A stretch of DNA of 5,324 nt, taken from the NCBI GenBank assembly GCA_902798605.1, contig CADBXH010000117.1:1-5324 (forward strand), given 5' to 3'. Every line of letters begins with the position of its first letter. The stretch's first letter is position 1. Below the pieces are notes generated by a model. The model did not search any database. It was not told where the DNA came from and saw only the letters and a list, made by a program, of their open reading frames with translations. The DNA is from an uncultured Ruminococcus sp. (GTDB taxonomy: Bacteria; Bacillota_A; Clostridia; Oscillospirales; Acutalibacteraceae). This document shows, one piece after another, positions 5,210 through 5,324 of this stretch. The translations under genes were made by a program, and so were the position numbers.

Positions 5210-5227
5210 TAGGAGAAATATCTCCTA
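5210..5227. promoter_or_regulatory. Operator palindrome of the toxin-antitoxin operon
   Basis: TAGGAGA (5210-5216) and TCTCCTA (5221-5227) are perfect inverted repeats with a four-base spacer. The site begins five bases downstream of the -10 box and overlaps the predicted transcription start near 5226. This suits autorepression by the Phd-type antitoxin. In the transcript it would form a 5' hairpin with an AGGAGA in its stem. Confidence 0.7.
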
Positions 5228-5232
5228 AAATT

Positions 5233-5261
5233 AGTATAAACAATTATTATAAAAAAGTCAA
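5233..5261 (-). promoter_or_regulatory. Promoter of the toxin-antitoxin operon
   Basis: On the - strand the -35 box TTGACT (5261-5256) is separated by exactly 17 bases from the -10 box TATACT (5238-5233). Each matches consensus at five of six positions, and the spacer is AT-rich. This is a strong housekeeping-sigma promoter. Confidence 0.85.
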
Positions 5262-5295
5262 TAGTTTTCTAACAAGGGGAAACTATACCTATTCT

Positions 5296-5316
5296 GTGAC
5301 AGCATCGCCCTGTCAC
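5296..5316. repeat. GC-rich hairpin at right edge
   Basis: GTGACAG (5296-5302) pairs with CTGTCAC (5310-5316) around a seven-base loop. No T-tract follows on the - strand, and the + strand flank is cut off by the window. It may be the terminator of a gene entering from the right; this is undecided. Confidence 0.35.
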
Positions 5317-5324
5317 GATGATAC

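Noticed and set aside
1..5324. CRISPR array, tRNA, transposase or insertion-sequence ends
   Set aside because: No regularly spaced repeats, cloverleaf, transposase motifs or paired terminal inverted repeats with target duplication could be found by eye. The short flanking similarity is too small to call an element.

Overview
The window looks like an accessory stretch of a low-to-mid GC Firmicutes chromosome, most likely a gut-type Clostridia. The grounds are purine-rich Shine-Dalgarno sites, AT-rich intergenic DNA, sigma-A-type promoter boxes, and gene families I recognise from that group. No rRNA, tRNA or core marker is present, so the taxon is inference.

Left end (1-553): no intact gene. 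A strong hairpin (42-74) is followed by the last 44 codons of a metallophosphoesterase with no start codon (85-219). A small palindrome (232-256) and a strong rho-independent terminator (318-352) follow. The rest is AT-rich promoter DNA with a perfect TATAAT box and an inverted repeat at the predicted transcription start.

Centre (566-4665): five tightly spaced + strand genes, probably one operon. They encode a short-chain dehydrogenase/reductase, a GNAT acetyltransferase, an APH(3')-type aminoglycoside phosphotransferase, a HAD-family hydrolase, and a Nudix-GNAT fusion. Gaps are 5 to 23 bases once starts are placed at the best ribosome binding sites. All five are small-molecule-modifying or clean-up enzymes. 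The APH keeps every core catalytic residue I can place and the family's C-terminal LLDELF. The natural reading is an intrinsic resistance or detoxification cassette, but substrates cannot be read from sequence.

Right end (4666-5324): a convergent, - strand Phd/YefM-Doc toxin-antitoxin operon. It has a textbook promoter (TTGACT-17-TATACT), a perfect 7+4+7 operator palindrome at the start site, a strong SD and an intact 80-residue antitoxin. The doc gene overlaps it by ATGA but stops after 53 codons, without the Fic catalytic motif. A stem-loop at 4724-4768 lies between the two converging operons.

Points of most interest: the make-up of the operon, the Nudix-GNAT fusion with a possible internal GNAT start, a Gly-to-Asp change in the acetyl-CoA loop of the first GNAT, and the decayed Doc beside an intact antitoxin and operator.
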